This document shows, in pieces, positions 17,973 to 26,077 of a stretch of DNA of 37,085 bases. This stretch comes from Lentisphaeria bacterium (GTDB lineage Bacteria > Verrucomicrobiota > Lentisphaeria > Victivallales > UBA1829), in assembly GCA_017629515.1 (NCBI GenBank), contig JAGBXB010000052.1, forward strand, positions 1-37,085. The letters run 5' to 3'. Each line of letters begins with the position of its first letter. Position 1 is the stretch's first letter. Position numbers and translations under genes: made by a program. The notes under the pieces are model-generated. The model had not been told where the DNA came from. It saw only the letters and a list, made by a program, of their open reading frames with translations, and searched no databases.

Positions 17973-20867
17973 ATGAAAAAATTTTTCAGCAAGGTCATTT
18001 GCGGGGCAATGCTGCTTGCGGCAGTTATTGCTGACGGAAAAGAATTGAAATTGACAGACAATGGGAAAATTCTCTGTAAAATTGAATTTTCCAAAGCTCC
18101 GGACGAAGTGGAAAAATATGCTTCAACAGAGTTGGCTGCTTTTCTTTCCAAGATCTCCAAAACAGATAAAAATTTTTCTGCAAGTTCTTCAGCCGTAAAA
18201 ATCAAGTTTGTTCTTAATGAAAAAGATCCTGCTCTGAAAAAAGAGGGATACCGCCTTGCGGTAAATGAAAAAGGGATCGTTATAACTGCAAGACGCTCCA
18301 TTGGTTTTCTCTATGCAGTTTATGGCATACTGCGGGATCACGGCGGGATGCGCTGGCTTTTCCCCGGAGAGGATGGGGAATATTACTCTTATAAGAAAGT
18401 TGTCAGCGTTCCTTTCGGCACCTCCATCCACAATCCCACATTCAATTTCCGTACCATTCATCCCTGCAGTGCTGCTGTCAATTCCCCGAAATGGGCTACT
18501 TTCGACTGGATGGTACGCAACAATATGAGGATCTATGATACCCACAATGTTCTGGAATACCCCAAATTGAAAAAAGGGTTGATCCAGCGTGGTGCGGAAA
18601 CGATAAACGGGGGACATTGCTTCACCCGTCTGGTCAATGGTGTGCATGTGGAGAGAAACTGGAAGGACTCCAATACTTATCTGAAAAAACTCTTTCAGGA
18701 GAAAAAAGAATATTTCCCCCTCATCAATGGTAAAAGGGTCTATCTTGACGGACAGAAATATCAGCCCTGTACGGAAAATGAAGAAGTTGTCCGCCTGATG
18801 TGCGAAAATGCAAAAAAATGGGTGGGAAAAATGGGGACAAGAGATGGTATCTTTGAGATCTCCAATAATGATGGAACCGGCTGGTGCCAGTGTGAAAAAT
18901 GTGTAAAAATCGACACCCCCTACGATAAAAAACACGGTTATTTGACCACCCGCTACTGGACGATCATCAATAAGATCGTCAATGAGTGTTTCAAAGCCTA
19001 TCCTGATTCAGAGATCTGGGGGATCGCCTATCAGAATTTCCAGGCTCCTCCCAAAGATATCCTGCCGGATAAGCGTTTAAGCGTGCTTCTTGCCTTCAAC
19101 AGAAGATGTTTCCGTCATAATATCGACGATAAAAACTGCCTGACCAACCCCCTCTATCTTTCCTGGTACAAAGGCTGGTTCAAACTGGGCTACCGGTACA
19201 CCACATGGGAACAGATCAATGCCAATGGATTTGTTTTTCAGCCTATTGAAAATATATTTTATGAAACTTTGAAGTTCTATAAAAAGAACAATATTGATGG
19301 CTGCTGGATCGAACTTCCCCCGCCGGATGGTAATTACGGAAAACGCTACGATGGAACAATGACCAAAGATACCTGGCGGGGAATGTGGCAGACCGTTTAT
19401 ACCGCAGCACAACTTATGTGGAATATGGATCAGAGTTATGAAAAACTCTATGAGGAAGCCAATAAACTTTTCTATGGAAAAGGCTGGGAAGGGGGAATGA
19501 AAGAATTCCGGAAACTTTTGATCAAAACTGCCCAAAGCACCCCCGGATGTTTCGGTCACGGTCACTCTTCCCCGCTGGGAAGATGTCTGGATGCTCCCGG
19601 CGTACAGGAGAAACTTATTTCACTCCTTGCACAGGCGGAAAAAGCCGCAATGACCGATCCTGACAAACGGGCTCTCAAACACGTGCGGGAAGATATGGAT
19701 ATCTTCCGCCGCACCTGGCTGAAAACAAGAGAAGAATATATCAATAACTACCGGGAAGTACGGGCATACAAAAAGAGTGCCCCTATCAAAATTGACGGAA
19801 ATATCACCGAAAAAGACTGGAAAAATGCCGATATCGTTTCCTCCTTCAAACTCTGCAACGGCAAAGGACTTGCCCCCAACCAGACTTATGTAAGAACGGT
19901 CTATGAGCCGGAAAACATCTACTTTGCCATTGAAGCAATGGAACCGCATCCGGATAAACTGGTCAGCAATATCACGAAAAAGGATGGGCCTGTCTGGGAG
20001 GATAACACATTGGAAATCTTTATTTCCCACCCGGATATGGGAAATAAGTATTATCAGTTCATCGTCAATGCCAGAGGAACGCTTTTTGACGGGATACGCA
20101 CCCCCGGAAGCCGTATAGATCCCTCTTTCGATTCCGGCGCGGAAATCGCAACGAAAATATTGAAAGACCGCTGGGTATTGGAGATCCGTATCCCTTCTGC
20201 ACCTCTGGGTGAAAAATGTATGGAAGGGGAATCCTGGAAGGTGAATATTGCACGGGGAAGAGTTCTTACCACAATGAAATTCCATGACAACGAAAACAGC
20301 ACATGGAGCAATGGTTATCCCCACGATGTGGGCAGATTCCATCCGGTAGCCTTCTGCAGAGACCGGAAAGTTGTGGGCAATGCCCGTGCGGAAGCAGATG
20401 CAAGAGGTTGGAAAAACGGTGCCTTTCAGGAAGTTGGTAAAAGAAGATTTCCGCCCAAATGGGAAACACCGGACGGCATTTTCCCCAAAGACTGGATCTT
20501 CCCGGGAAAAGGCAAGGCGGCAGTAAAGGAAGAAAAGGACGGGAACAGATATCTTGAGATCCGCCAGGGGCGTATCATTCAGAATTTCGATGCACCCTGC
20601 AAAAAAATGAAGATCAATTTCAGAGTCAGAGGAAAAGGGAAACTGCTCCTTGCCGCCTACCGTTATACTGTGCCGGATAAAAATGCAAAAAGAAAGCAGA
20701 TCGGTGCTAAAATCATCAAAACGATTTCTTTGAATTCTGATAAATGGCAGTATATCAAGGAAACTTTTGAACGGCCCACAGAGCAGGAAACAACAGGGAT
20801 CGCCTTTGTGCATCAGGCCGGGCAAATCGATATTGATGATGTTTTTGTTTCCAAAGAACAGAAATAA
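17973..20867 (+). CDS. Secreted DUF4838 protein with CBM9-like domain
   Basis: This 964-residue protein has a signal peptide (1-20, ending AVIA). Residues 25-145 resemble the N-terminal non-catalytic domain of alpha-glucuronidases/hexosaminidases (KYASTELAAFL, then GFLYAVYGILRDHGGMRWLFPG). A DUF4838-type barrel region follows (about 150-590) with NNDGTGWCQCEKC (C305, C307, C310). A CBM9-like domain covers about 607-810 (IKIDGNITEKDW, then WEDNTLEIFIS), and a last beta-sandwich 830-960 may be another carbohydrate-binding module. It is probably a secreted or surface polysaccharide-active enzyme, although DUF4838 activity is not established to my knowledge. It is the third gene of the LacI operon and is followed after 9 bp by an M28-like hydrolase. 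Confidence 0.87.
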   Translation: MKKFFSKVICGAMLLAAVIADGKELKLTDNGKILCKIEFSKAPDEVEKYASTELAAFLSKISKTDKNFSASSSAVKIKFVLNEKDPALKKEGYRLAVNEKGIVITARRSIGFLYAVYGILRDHGGMRWLFPGEDGEYYSYKKVVSVPFGTSIHNPTFNFRTIHPCSAAVNSPKWATFDWMVRNNMRIYDTHNVLEYPKLKKGLIQRGAETINGGHCFTRLVNGVHVERNWKDSNTYLKKLFQEKKEYFPLINGKRVYLDGQKYQPCTENEEVVRLMCENAKKWVGKMGTRDGIFEISNNDGTGWCQCEKCVKIDTPYDKKHGYLTTRYWTIINKIVNECFKAYPDSEIWGIAYQNFQAPPKDILPDKRLSVLLAFNRRCFRHNIDDKNCLTNPLYLSWYKGWFKLGYRYTTWEQINANGFVFQPIENIFYETLKFYKKNNIDGCWIELPPPDGNYGKRYDGTMTKDTWRGMWQTVYTAAQLMWNMDQSYEKLYEEANKLFYGKGWEGGMKEFRKLLIKTAQSTPGCFGHGHSSPLGRCLDAPGVQEKLISLLAQAEKAAMTDPDKRALKHVREDMDIFRRTWLKTREEYINNYREVRAYKKSAPIKIDGNITEKDWKNADIVSSFKLCNGKGLAPNQTYVRTVYEPENIYFAIEAMEPHPDKLVSNITKKDGPVWEDNTLEIFISHPDMGNKYYQFIVNARGTLFDGIRTPGSRIDPSFDSGAEIATKILKDRWVLEIRIPSAPLGEKCMEGESWKVNIARGRVLTTMKFHDNENSTWSNGYPHDVGRFHPVAFCRDRKVVGNARAEADARGWKNGAFQEVGKRRFPPKWETPDGIFPKDWIFPGKGKAAVKEEKDGNRYLEIRQGRIIQNFDAPCKKMKINFRVRGKGKLLLAAYRYTVPDKNAKRKQIGAKIIKTISLNSDKWQYIKETFERPTEQETTGIAFVHQAGQIDIDDVFVSKEQK

Positions 20868-20876
20868 GGAGAAAAA

Positions 20877-22706
20877 ATGCAGTATATCAGAGCTTTTTAT
20901 GATAAACTTGCCGCAAGTGTGGATGAAAACCGCCTGTGGCAGGATATGAAAGAAATTACAGAGTGTGAAGTGGGACAGACTTTTTCCCATTACCGCCTTG
21001 CCGCGGAATGTGCATTGAAAAAGATGCGGGAAGCGGGTTTTTCCCATTGTGAACTTCTGGAAATTCCTGCTGACGGAAAAAGTGTCTTTCTGGATAAGAC
21101 CATGCCTCTGGCGTGGGATGTGACGAAAGGGAAACTTTCTGTTATTTCCGGAGAGGGATTTGAAGTTGGCGAAGTGCTTGCCGACTATGAAAAACACCCT
21201 TTCAGCATTGTAAAAGGTTCTGTGGCGACAAAAGAGGGCGGCGAAAAACTCAAAGTAGTGACGGAAAAAGATTTTCTTGCCGGGAAAGATGTGAAAGACT
21301 CTCTCGTTCTTCTGGAACAGAATACCTGGCCCAGAGCCCATATCCTCAATCCCGTTCTGGAAAAAGGGGGCAGGGGGCTTATTTCCTGCTTCTCCAAAGG
21401 AGCGGAAAAATTTCCGGAGAGTATCCAGTGGGTGGTAGCCTCCACATCCGGTCCGCATTGGCATCCTGTCAAAGGGGATAAGGATTTTATCTCTTTCAGT
21501 ATCTCGCTATCTCTTGCTGAACGGCTGCGGAAAAGTGCTTCGGAGGGGGATTTTTATGTTCTTGCGGAATGTGACGGGAAAAGATATGAGGGGGTTCTTC
21601 CCTTTGTGACCGGGATCATCCCCGGAAAACGCAAAGAGGAAGTCTGGCTTTCCGCTCACTTGTATGAACCTCTTGCCGATGATAACTCCACCGGGGTTTC
21701 CGCTGTGATCGAAAGCGCAAGAACGATTCTTGCAAACGGCACTCCTGAATTTACTGTCCGGCTTCTTTTCGGTATGGAAGTATATGGTTTTGCCGCCTAT
21801 GCCTCCATGCGTGGTCTGCCGTTGAATAAAGATGTGCTTGGCGGGATCAATTATGACGGGGTATGCTGTAAAAAGATCGGTTTCTACCCTGCCGGGGGAG
21901 CGTTGCCCTGGTACGGGAATATCATATTGAAAATGATTTATGATTCCCTGAAAGATCATATAGGTAGTCCCGCACTTGCCTATACCTCCTGCGGCAGATA
22001 TTTTGATGATATATCCATTTCCGATCCCACGGTGGGAGTTCCTGCGGTGTGGCCTCTGAATATGGATATGAGTATTTGGCACAATTCCAGTCAGACACCG
22101 GAAAGTGTGGATAAAAAACTCTTTAAGGATTGTGCTCTTCTCAATATCCTTTTTGCCAATCTTATTGCTTCTCCTGTGAAAGAGATGATGGATTTTGCTG
22201 TGGATTGTATTGTGAAAGAGTTGGAAGATTTCAAGAGTGGTCTGGATAAATATATTTATACATCCCATAAAGAGCGTTTTCTTGCAAAAGCCGCCCTCTT
22301 CCGTAAAGATATGAAGGCATTTTCCATTTCTTTCGGGGAAGAGTTTGTCAATGAAAAACTGAAAATTTTTGATGAAAAAGTTTCAGTTTTGGCTCAAGAT
22401 CTTTCTGACGATCCTGCCGATTTTGCCATTCTGGAGTCTCTGGATAAAAAGATCGCCAGCCGTCTTTCCGCCGGATTGCCCAATGACCTGAAAAAAGTTC
22501 CGCCGGAGGAAAGAAAACCCATTGGAGTCATGTATGACCCCCTTGCCGTGATGTTTGCGGAAGCCGATGGAAGAAGAAGCGTGAAAGAGCTTCTCCTTGC
22601 CGCAGAGTATCAGAGTGATGAGGAATGGGATGAAGAGGGCATAAAAAAGATGCTTGACCGCTTTATGTTCTTTGTAAAATGGGGATATATCGGAATAAAA
22701 GAGTGA
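20877..22706 (+). CDS. M28-like metallohydrolase (DUF4910-related aminopeptidase-like)
   Basis: This 609-residue protein has no signal peptide or membrane helix. The central part follows the M28 zinc aminopeptidase pattern: H261 in LSAHLYEP, D268/D269 in ADDNSTG, E301 in FGMEVYG, D327 in NYDGV and H402 in IWHNSSQTPE. The usual H-x-D has become HLY and the usual EE pair ME, so not all canonical residues are in place. An inserted domain (about 70-240) precedes the metal site, in the position of a PA-like domain. The C-terminal 180 residues are helical with an acidic end. It begins 9 bp after the DUF4838 gene with a GGAGAAAA site. A role in removing an amino-acid or acyl substituent from imported material is possible but unsupported. 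Confidence 0.7.
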   Translation: MQYIRAFYDKLAASVDENRLWQDMKEITECEVGQTFSHYRLAAECALKKMREAGFSHCELLEIPADGKSVFLDKTMPLAWDVTKGKLSVISGEGFEVGEVLADYEKHPFSIVKGSVATKEGGEKLKVVTEKDFLAGKDVKDSLVLLEQNTWPRAHILNPVLEKGGRGLISCFSKGAEKFPESIQWVVASTSGPHWHPVKGDKDFISFSISLSLAERLRKSASEGDFYVLAECDGKRYEGVLPFVTGIIPGKRKEEVWLSAHLYEPLADDNSTGVSAVIESARTILANGTPEFTVRLLFGMEVYGFAAYASMRGLPLNKDVLGGINYDGVCCKKIGFYPAGGALPWYGNIILKMIYDSLKDHIGSPALAYTSCGRYFDDISISDPTVGVPAVWPLNMDMSIWHNSSQTPESVDKKLFKDCALLNILFANLIASPVKEMMDFAVDCIVKELEDFKSGLDKYIYTSHKERFLAKAALFRKDMKAFSISFGEEFVNEKLKIFDEKVSVLAQDLSDDPADFAILESLDKKIASRLSAGLPNDLKKVPPEERKPIGVMYDPLAVMFAEADGRRSVKELLLAAEYQSDEEWDEEGIKKMLDRFMFFVKWGYIGIKE

Positions 22707-22740
22707 TTTTTCCTGTAAAAAATTATAATTACGAAGTATT

Positions 22741-22780
22741 CAGCCCTGAAAGAGCGTTTGCCCTTTCAGGGCTGTTTTTG
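22741..22780 (+). terminator. Terminator between the two converging loci
   Basis: A perfect 12-bp stem, CAGCCCTGAAAG (22741-22752) with CTTTCAGGGCTG (22763-22774), is followed by TTTTT. It ends the rightward LacI operon. The minus side lacks a good T tract, so the leftward operon may rely on another signal. Confidence 0.9.
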
Positions 22781-22821
22781 TATCTGATGTTGTTGCAGCC
22801 CCTTTTTTTATGCTTTATCCA

Positions 22822-24789
22822 TCAACGGAAAAGGGTTTCCGGATTGGTGGAAATAACCGGGGGAAGCGGATCAAACAATGTAATGGCAATAGACCAGAAG
22901 ACATTTTTTACTTCAATATAAAATATTTCCGCTTTGTCTGCATTTTTTCTGGAACATTCAAATGCCTGCATTTCCCCTGTCCGGGTATTTTTTAAAACCG
23001 TTTCCCCTGCAAGACTTCTTACAAGGATCTGTGCTTTCCCGGTTGCTCCGATGGCAAAATTCTTTACACCGGCGGGAACCATAAAATACAATCTTCCGGA
23101 ACTCTGGATCAGATTGAAATTCCCCCTTACATGTGTCAAACCATTTCCCCTGTGGGAGGAAATAATATCTTCCACATTGAAAGATTTTACATAGAGGCGG
23201 TAAATACCTGTTTCCTCTGCGGTAAAGGAAAGAGTTTTGCTTTCTCCGGGTACAAAAGAACCATTTTCCACTTTTTGCCCGGAGGGAGAAGTAAGATTGT
23301 AAGAAATACTGCTGTCATACCCAATGCGTTTGGATTTGATGAGGAGTGTGATCTTCTGACCTTTTTCCGCATATTGGAGAAAGTCGCAGTTACGGAAATG
23401 AAGATTCTCATTTTTCACTCTTGCTGCATCTTTTTCCGGAATGGAAAGTTTCTTTATATCCAGGGGGATGGGACGGTATTTGTAAAGTTTGGCAAAACGG
23501 GTTTTTTCCGCCTTTTTCAAGGCTTCAAAATCAAAGTTCTTTGTGCCGGTGGGAGTGACAATGGCAAGTTCGCCTCCAAGAAGATCACTGAAAAGACTTT
23601 CAGACAAATACCTGACCCGGAAGATCTTCTGTTTATTGATATCGCCGGGGTGATTGAGTTTACAGTTGATGAAACGGATATTGCCCACAGGTGTTTCACC
23701 GGCCATAGCAGAAGTGAAATCAAAATATTCGCTGTTGCGGACAGGAGGATTGAATACACAGTTTTTCAATTCAAAAAGAACAGTCTGCACAGGAGTATGG
23801 AACTGGGTCACAGAGGAAAGAACCATGTTTTCAAGAGTGATTTTGCCGGAAACCGGGGGATAGGGACGGTTTTTGCTGTAATAGGGATGCAGATATAAAT
23901 CAATACCGTTGCGGGAAAATTTGCAGTTCCGCACAGTAACAGAAACTTTTTCGGAAGTATTGTCCAGTTTGGAGGGGGCAACGGAAAGCGCTGCGCCTTT
24001 ATTGTTTTCAAACACACAGTTTTCAATGAGGATATTTTTCAGCATTTCCACATTCTGATTGGGTTCAAGGTCGATACCGCCCTGGGGGGGACAGCCTTCG
24101 GCGTTGACAAAACGGCAGTTTCTGATGATCACATTTTTTCCGGAGATCACAGCGATCCCCAAACGGTTGTGACCGGAAAAATTCACATTTTCCACAAGGA
24201 TATTTTCACAGTACCGTTTTCTTTTGAGATAGCCGCCGAAATAGATACCATCCCCGCCGCTGTCTTCAAGGGAAAGATCTCTGATGGTCACATTGCTCAC
24301 ACTGGCAAAGTTGAAAATATGTCTGTGTTCACTCTGCTGGTAAAGTTTGGGATTACGGTAATCGGCTTTATTCATAATGATACGGCTTCCGCCCATGCCC
24401 CGGATGGTGATATTTTCTCCACCTTCACGTACAAACATGCCCCGTTTCTGGAATGCACCTTTTTTTGCCCGGAGGACAACATTTTTTTCCAGCGTAATGG
24501 TCTGATTGGAACGCAGAGAAATGCGTTTGCCGATAATGTAATCTTTTCCGGTGTAGTCGATCACAACTTCTTTAGCATTGGAGTTGATGGCTTTTTGCAG
24601 ACACTCCGTAGCATCTTCCTCATTGAAGCCGAAAGAAGAGGCTTTCACCTTTTCCGGACGGGGGGCAGCAACTTTTTTTACCTTTTTTTTCACAGTTTTT
24701 CCTGCGGGTGCAGCAGAAAGAGCCCCTTCAAAAAAGAAGAGGGAAGCAAAACAGACACCAGCAAAGATCATTAAAGATTTTGTTTTCAT
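22822..24789 (-). CDS. Secreted right-handed parallel beta-helix protein (copy 1)
   Basis: This 655-residue protein has a signal peptide (1-26, ending ALSAA), a Lys-rich spacer (about 30-42), and a pectate-lyase-3-like opening (FGFNEEDATECLQKAINS) followed by beta-helix coils to about 370 (NITIRGMGG, NVTIRDLSLEDSGGDGI, NILIENVNFSG, NVIIRNCRFVNAEG, GGIDLEPN, NILIENCVFENN). The last 190 residues form a separate beta-rich domain (FLQYAEKGQK, GYDSSISYNL, GIYRLYVKSF, RLYFMVPAGVK) shared with the protein at 26078. It is the last gene of the GntR operon. Beta-helix proteins of this kind are usually polysaccharide lyases, hydrolases or epimerases. GGDGI and GGIDLEP carry candidate acidic residues, but no family-level assignment is possible by eye. 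Confidence 0.85.
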   Translation of the reverse strand: MKTKSLMIFAGVCFASLFFFEGALSAAPAGKTVKKKVKKVAAPRPEKVKASSFGFNEEDATECLQKAINSNAKEVVIDYTGKDYIIGKRISLRSNQTITLEKNVVLRAKKGAFQKRGMFVREGGENITIRGMGGSRIIMNKADYRNPKLYQQSEHRHIFNFASVSNVTIRDLSLEDSGGDGIYFGGYLKRKRYCENILVENVNFSGHNRLGIAVISGKNVIIRNCRFVNAEGCPPQGGIDLEPNQNVEMLKNILIENCVFENNKGAALSVAPSKLDNTSEKVSVTVRNCKFSRNGIDLYLHPYYSKNRPYPPVSGKITLENMVLSSVTQFHTPVQTVLFELKNCVFNPPVRNSEYFDFTSAMAGETPVGNIRFINCKLNHPGDINKQKIFRVRYLSESLFSDLLGGELAIVTPTGTKNFDFEALKKAEKTRFAKLYKYRPIPLDIKKLSIPEKDAARVKNENLHFRNCDFLQYAEKGQKITLLIKSKRIGYDSSISYNLTSPSGQKVENGSFVPGESKTLSFTAEETGIYRLYVKSFNVEDIISSHRGNGLTHVRGNFNLIQSSGRLYFMVPAGVKNFAIGATGKAQILVRSLAGETVLKNTRTGEMQAFECSRKNADKAEIFYIEVKNVFWSIAITLFDPLPPVISTNPETLFR

Positions 24790-24823
24790 GTTTTTTTCCT
24801 TTTTTTAGTATATGTTTCAGTTT

Positions 24824-26044
24824 TTATTTTGTACTTGCAAGCATGACTTTACGCAATGCCAGAGCCCAGCGTTCCAGAACATTTTTTCCGGAATACAAAA
24901 TGGGGTGCATGATGCACATCAGGCGGTTTGCCATGATATCTTCACAGTGGAAGGTATCTTTTTTGATATATCTTTCTTCCGGGATATTCCAGAAGATGCT
25001 TTTATAAAGAGGAACCCCCCAGCCGCTTCCCAGTTGGATACCTTCCGCTTTCAGCATATCGAAAATATCTTTCCTTGTGATGCATTCTTTCAGAAACTCT
25101 TTCTGCAAAAGGAAGGAGAAGAAATAATATCCTCTTTCATCATCACTGAATGCAGATTTCTGCAACTGGATGGAGGGAATATCTTTTATAAATTCCAGAA
25201 TGAATTTTACAGCCTCCCGCCGTTCCTGCATAAGTTCCGCCTGGTGCTGAAGCTGATCGTAAATGACCGCAAGCTGAAATTCTGTCATACGGTATTGATG
25301 ACATTCCAGACCTGTGGGCAGCGGTTCTTCCGGAAAAAGCAGGGATTTGCCGATATGACTTGTACGCAAAGCATAGTCAGCAAGGCGTTCATCGTTTGTC
25401 ACAAGACAACCGCCTTCACCGCCTGTCATAAGTTTTGTCATCTGGAAAGAGAAACTGCCGTAACAGCCCATCGTCCCTGCGCCTTTCCCATGCTGTTTTG
25501 TTCCGTGGGCATGGGCACAGTCTTCAATAACTTTGATCCCGTGTTTTGCGGCGATACGGTTGATCTCATCCATATTGGCAAGTGCGGAATAAAGGTGTAC
25601 GGGAATGACTGCTTTTGTACGGGGAGTGATGGCTTCTTCAAACCTGACAGGATCCATACACATCGTATCCGGGTCAATATCCACGATTACCGGTGTAGCC
25701 CCGATATACAACGGTGCCTGGGCGGTTGCGATCCATGTTACGCCGGGAACGATGACTTCATCGCCTTTGCCGATCCCCAGTGCAAGAAGCGCACATTGCA
25801 AAGTAGTTGTGCCATTGCTCATCCATACAGCATACTTTGCTCCCTGAAATAGTGCAAAGTCCTCCATCAGGAGTTTTTCATATTTGCCACAGGAACTCCA
25901 TTGACGGCTGTTATAGACTTCAAGAAGTCTTTTTTCCGTTTCCGGATAGAGCCGGGGAAAAGGAGGGACAAGAGAAGCACGTTCATTTTCTGCAAAAACA
26001 GCTTTTCCGCCGTTGATGGCAAGAGTGGGATCAGAAGGGAGCAT
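24824..26044 (-). CDS. DegT/DnrJ/EryC1/StrS-family aminotransferase
   Basis: This 406-residue PLP enzyme has the family signature throughout: SNGTTTLQCAL (phosphate-binding, 76-86), PGVTWIATAQAPLYIGATPVIVDID, VIEDCAHAHG with D175 pairing to the pyridine nitrogen, and SFSFQMTKLMTGGEGG with the Schiff-base Lys K204. It has no signal peptide. Family members transfer an amino group to keto-sugars or keto-inositols. In this operon it lies between two secreted beta-helix genes, 34 bp from each, which suggests that the liberated sugar or cyclitol, or a surface amino-sugar, is handled inside the cell. The extended N-terminus (LAINGGKAVF) is like that of the AHBA/scyllo-inosamine branch. Exact substrate unknown. 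Confidence 0.92.
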   Translation of the reverse strand: MLPSDPTLAINGGKAVFAENERASLVPPFPRLYPETEKRLLEVYNSRQWSSCGKYEKLLMEDFALFQGAKYAVWMSNGTTTLQCALLALGIGKGDEVIVPGVTWIATAQAPLYIGATPVIVDIDPDTMCMDPVRFEEAITPRTKAVIPVHLYSALANMDEINRIAAKHGIKVIEDCAHAHGTKQHGKGAGTMGCYGSFSFQMTKLMTGGEGGCLVTNDERLADYALRTSHIGKSLLFPEEPLPTGLECHQYRMTEFQLAVIYDQLQHQAELMQERREAVKFILEFIKDIPSIQLQKSAFSDDERGYYFFSFLLQKEFLKECITRKDIFDMLKAEGIQLGSGWGVPLYKSIFWNIPEERYIKKDTFHCEDIMANRLMCIMHPILYSGKNVLERWALALRKVMLASTK

Positions 26045-26077
26045 TTTTATTCCTTATATATATTTTGAATTTCTGTT

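Noticed and set aside
19620-21464. Long leftward frame opposite the DUF4838 and M28-like genes
   Set aside because: It crosses two real genes on the other strand, has no family resemblance and no ribosome site; similar shadows occur at 3370-4368, 11822-12970, 15028-15936, 32278-33339, 34532-35527 and 36118-36972.
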